From the NCBI GenBank assembly GCA_034620365.1, contig JAQGEQ010000079.1:186001-250000 (forward strand): DNA of 64,000 bases, in the 5' to 3' direction. Shown here piece after piece: positions 62,104-64,000 of the stretch. Below the pieces are notes generated by a model that was not told where the DNA came from, did no database searches, and worked only from the letters and a program-made list of their open reading frames with translations. The position numbers and the translations under genes were made by a program. This DNA comes from Pegea sp. RAD2-039 (Eukaryota > Chordata > Thaliacea > Salpida > Salpidae). Positions within the stretch are counted from its first letter, which is position 1; the number at the start of each line of letters is the position of its first letter.

Positions 62104-62260
62104 GTTTTTATTTATTTAGTGGCTAGCCCTGTCAGTACTTAGCTGAGTTGTTTATATTAAACCTTGTAGTGACAATAAACGTCAAGAGCGCTTTATTCGA
62201 TTGTAAAAGGCGACTGATAACAATAGTAAGCAACGACTGAATGAACGACGATAGAATGAA
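62104..62260 (-). mobile_element. LINE-like 3' end, family B
   Basis: Read on the minus strand it ends in a TAAATAAATAAA tail at about 62108. It shares the core with 29680-29830 (GCTTTATTCGATTGTAAAAG on the plus strand, followed by GCGACT). The minus strand translates to ISRLLQSNKALL, similar to SRLSQLNKALL at the other copy. Confidence 0.4.
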
Positions 62261-62359
62261 GCAGTAAGAAAATAAGTAGTAAGAAAGTGCGATACATGTA
62301 GAGCTTTGGAAGCTTAAAGCAAACATCCTTTTCAAACATACGATACTCTGCACTTTTCC

Positions 62360-62660
62360 ATGACTCCAAATCACAAATTTGTGACAACTATATCGACTGT
62401 CCAGACAAGTCAGATGAATGTACATGTGGAAACAGAGAAATGGAACCACTTTCTGAGGTGATGTATCCAATCAAACTTTTAGTAAGCTTTCAAATCAATT
62501 AAATTTCAATCAAATTTGTAATCAAATAGTTGATTTGAAAGATGGAATTGATGAAAGGTTTTGAACTTACAATCTGACCAGCAGCAAACAGCTTACCGGA
62601 CAATTATGTGATGTTGAATGTCCATTAAAAGATGATGAATGTCTATCTGAATATTTCTAT
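62360..62660 (+). pseudogene. Remnants of LDL-receptor class A repeats
   Basis: At about 62376-62460 the plus strand reads QICDNYIDCPDKSDECTC, the second half of an LDL-A module with its calcium-site D-x-x-x-D-E pattern; the first three cysteines are lost. It ends at a GT (LSE|GTGATG). At 62511-62570 a second module reads QICNQIVDLKDGIDERF with a Cys replaced by Leu and then a stop. At 62590-62660 QLCDVECPLKDDECLSE is a third. None can be joined into an intact frame. They look like decayed exons of an extracellular or receptor gene, opposite in strand to the neighbouring thrombospondin repeats. Confidence 0.5.
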
Positions 62661-62930
62661 TTGTAATCTGATTTTGTTTTTCCTCAATGTTCTGATTTAT
62701 CTATTAGGCGAAGGGTTTTTAATAAACTTGAAGCATACTTTTCTAAATGCGTCAACTTTATTTGTTCATATTCTTATCTGCAACATCGTTACTAGTGCTA
62801 CCAAAACTCTCACTTGAACTACAATTATTTCTATTTTGTTAAAATGTTTGATAACTTGTCAGCTGATTTCATAATATCAAAAGATTTATTAGAGAAAAAT
62901 TAAAAAAATAACTTTTCTAATTTCTTTTAT

Positions 62931-64000
62931 TTATTTTTTATAAACTATTTTGCCAGTACCGCAAGTTGCACTACATCTGTTTATATTTTATGGTAGTGTT
63001 TATACTCATAAATATTTAAAAAATAAACTTACCCCTGCCATACAGTCCATTCTGTCCATGAACAATCAACCTTACAACATTCAGTGTTACAAGATCTTGT
63101 GTCGTTGTTTGCTCCTTGGCATGATTTGCTATGACAATTTGCAATCGTAGCGATTTGCCTCTGTCTAGATTGTATTCCACTTGCACAAGACTTTGAACAG
63201 CTTCCAAATTCACTCCAATTTGTCCATTTACAGTCAACAGCACAACATTGAGTATTACAAGGTAAGGTTACTTGTAGATGACCCTTGACATAATTCACTT
63301 CCACAACTTGCATCAATCTGAACAAGTTCTTAAACGAGATTTCTTTCCTTTACCACAAGACACTGAACATTGTTCAAAACCTCCCCACTCACTCCATTGA
63401 CAATCAACAGCACAGCACTGTGTGTTGCAGGTTGTTGTTTGTGTATTTGAACCAACACAAGCGGCTCCACCACAACTAGCTTCGCTCGTAATATTTCTTT
63501 GTGTCCTTTGTGATCCAGATCCACAAGTAAGTGAGCATTTATCGTAACTGCTCCATTGCCCCTATACACAGTCAGCTGGACAGCAACCACTGGAACATTT
63601 TTTTGTTTGACTTGTTGGTCCAGTGCAAGGATTCCCTCCACACTTGGCAGGTTTTGAAATCGATCTTGATCTAGTGTGGTTTCCACTTCCCTATGTTACT
63701 GGACATTGCCCATATACTGACCACGGGCCCCAGATTGAATTTTCTGGGCAACAAACCAGTCCACACTTTTTACTTTTCCTTGAGCGTTCTGGGAACTCTT
63801 CTCCTTTCGACCCAAAAGCTTTTTTAGTTCTTGTTCTGTAAACTTCGGATATCGAAGATGTTGTTTCGCATTTACTCCAACTAGACCAGCTGTTCCACTG
63901 ACAATCTGATTTAAAATGAAGTTTATTTTATTATAATGTTTCAATATTCGACTTTTGTGTTGGAACAGCTTTTTACCTACGCATTGTGGAGGTGAGTATA
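62931..64000 (-). pseudogene. Thrombospondin type 1 repeat gene, damaged, 5' end outside the window
   Basis: Minus-strand exons: from beyond 64000 to about 63976 (ending PPQCV), 63905-63033, and a terminal exon 62976-62931 (CSATCGTGKIVYKK, stop). The large exon carries six TSR modules separated by a CC-x-x-DC link: DCQWNSWSSWSKC, SIWGPWSVYGQC, DCV-GQWSSYDKC, DCQWSEWGGFEQCSVSCG, DCKWTNWSEFGSCSKSC and DCSWTEWTVWQG. TSRs are secreted adhesion modules with stacked Trp/Arg. The reading frame is broken: TAG at 63693-63691, where a Cys is expected after CPVT; TAG at 63564-63562, where DCVW is expected; and two frameshifts between about 63325 and 63255. The intact splice sites and the conserved Cys/Trp pattern suggest recent decay, or several assembly errors. 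Confidence 0.7.

Noticed and set aside
1-64000. CRISPR arrays, bacterial operons or phage modules
   Set aside because: Spliced animal genes throughout; no direct-repeat arrays with regular spacers were seen.

Overview
The window is nuclear DNA of an invertebrate metazoan. It is AT-rich, its genes are cut into many short exons by GT-AG introns (often about 45-60 nt in the compact genes), and it carries animal-only families: a TRIO/Kalirin RhoGEF with a second SH3, a GPRC5-type class C GPCR, and thrombospondin type 1 and LDL-receptor A repeats. The TRIO C-terminal SH3 looks vertebrate-like. Nearly every gene start sits a few to about 80 nt downstream of a 3' splice acceptor-like motif, and some genes are packed about 110 nt apart. 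That would fit a lineage with spliced-leader trans-splicing (a tunicate, or a Hydra-like cnidarian), but the species cannot be fixed from sequence alone.

Layout. 1-13.5 kb (+): the 3' part of a TRIO/Kalirin gene in 29 phase-consistent exons (DH1-PH1-SH3, linker, DH2-PH2, linker, SH3, stop), with an apparent alternative first exon at 3369 for a GEF2-only isoform. 13.5-19.4 kb: intergenic, with a doubtful two-exon minus-strand remnant. 19.4-25.0 kb (+): a tight co-directional cluster of mitochondrial alanyl-tRNA synthetase, an MPV17-family membrane protein and AAMP (WD40). 25.96-26.8 kb (-): MRPS28, built only of short exons. 26.8-37.9 kb: gene desert with LINE 3' ends. 37.9-42.8 kb (+): a GPRC5-like receptor. 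43.5-45.6 kb: a decayed LTR-type retroelement. 46.7-49.5 kb (+): a 15-exon acyl-CoA oxidase of the type found in plants, followed by orphan exon candidates. 54.3-54.8 kb (+): an unrecognised small gene. 56.1-61.0 kb (-): two nearly identical copies of an unrecognised two-pass membrane protein gene. 61.4-64.0 kb: LINE ends, LDL-A remnants (+) and a damaged thrombospondin-repeat gene (-).

Four genes bear on mitochondria or fatty-acid oxidation (AARS2, MPV17-like, MRPS28, ACOX); the others do not form an obvious pathway. The most interesting items are the duplicated unknown membrane protein with its patchwork of conserved and unrelated introns, the conserved-looking internal TRIO promoter, the acceptor-before-ATG pattern, and a mitochondrial AlaRS that has lost its editing-site ligands.
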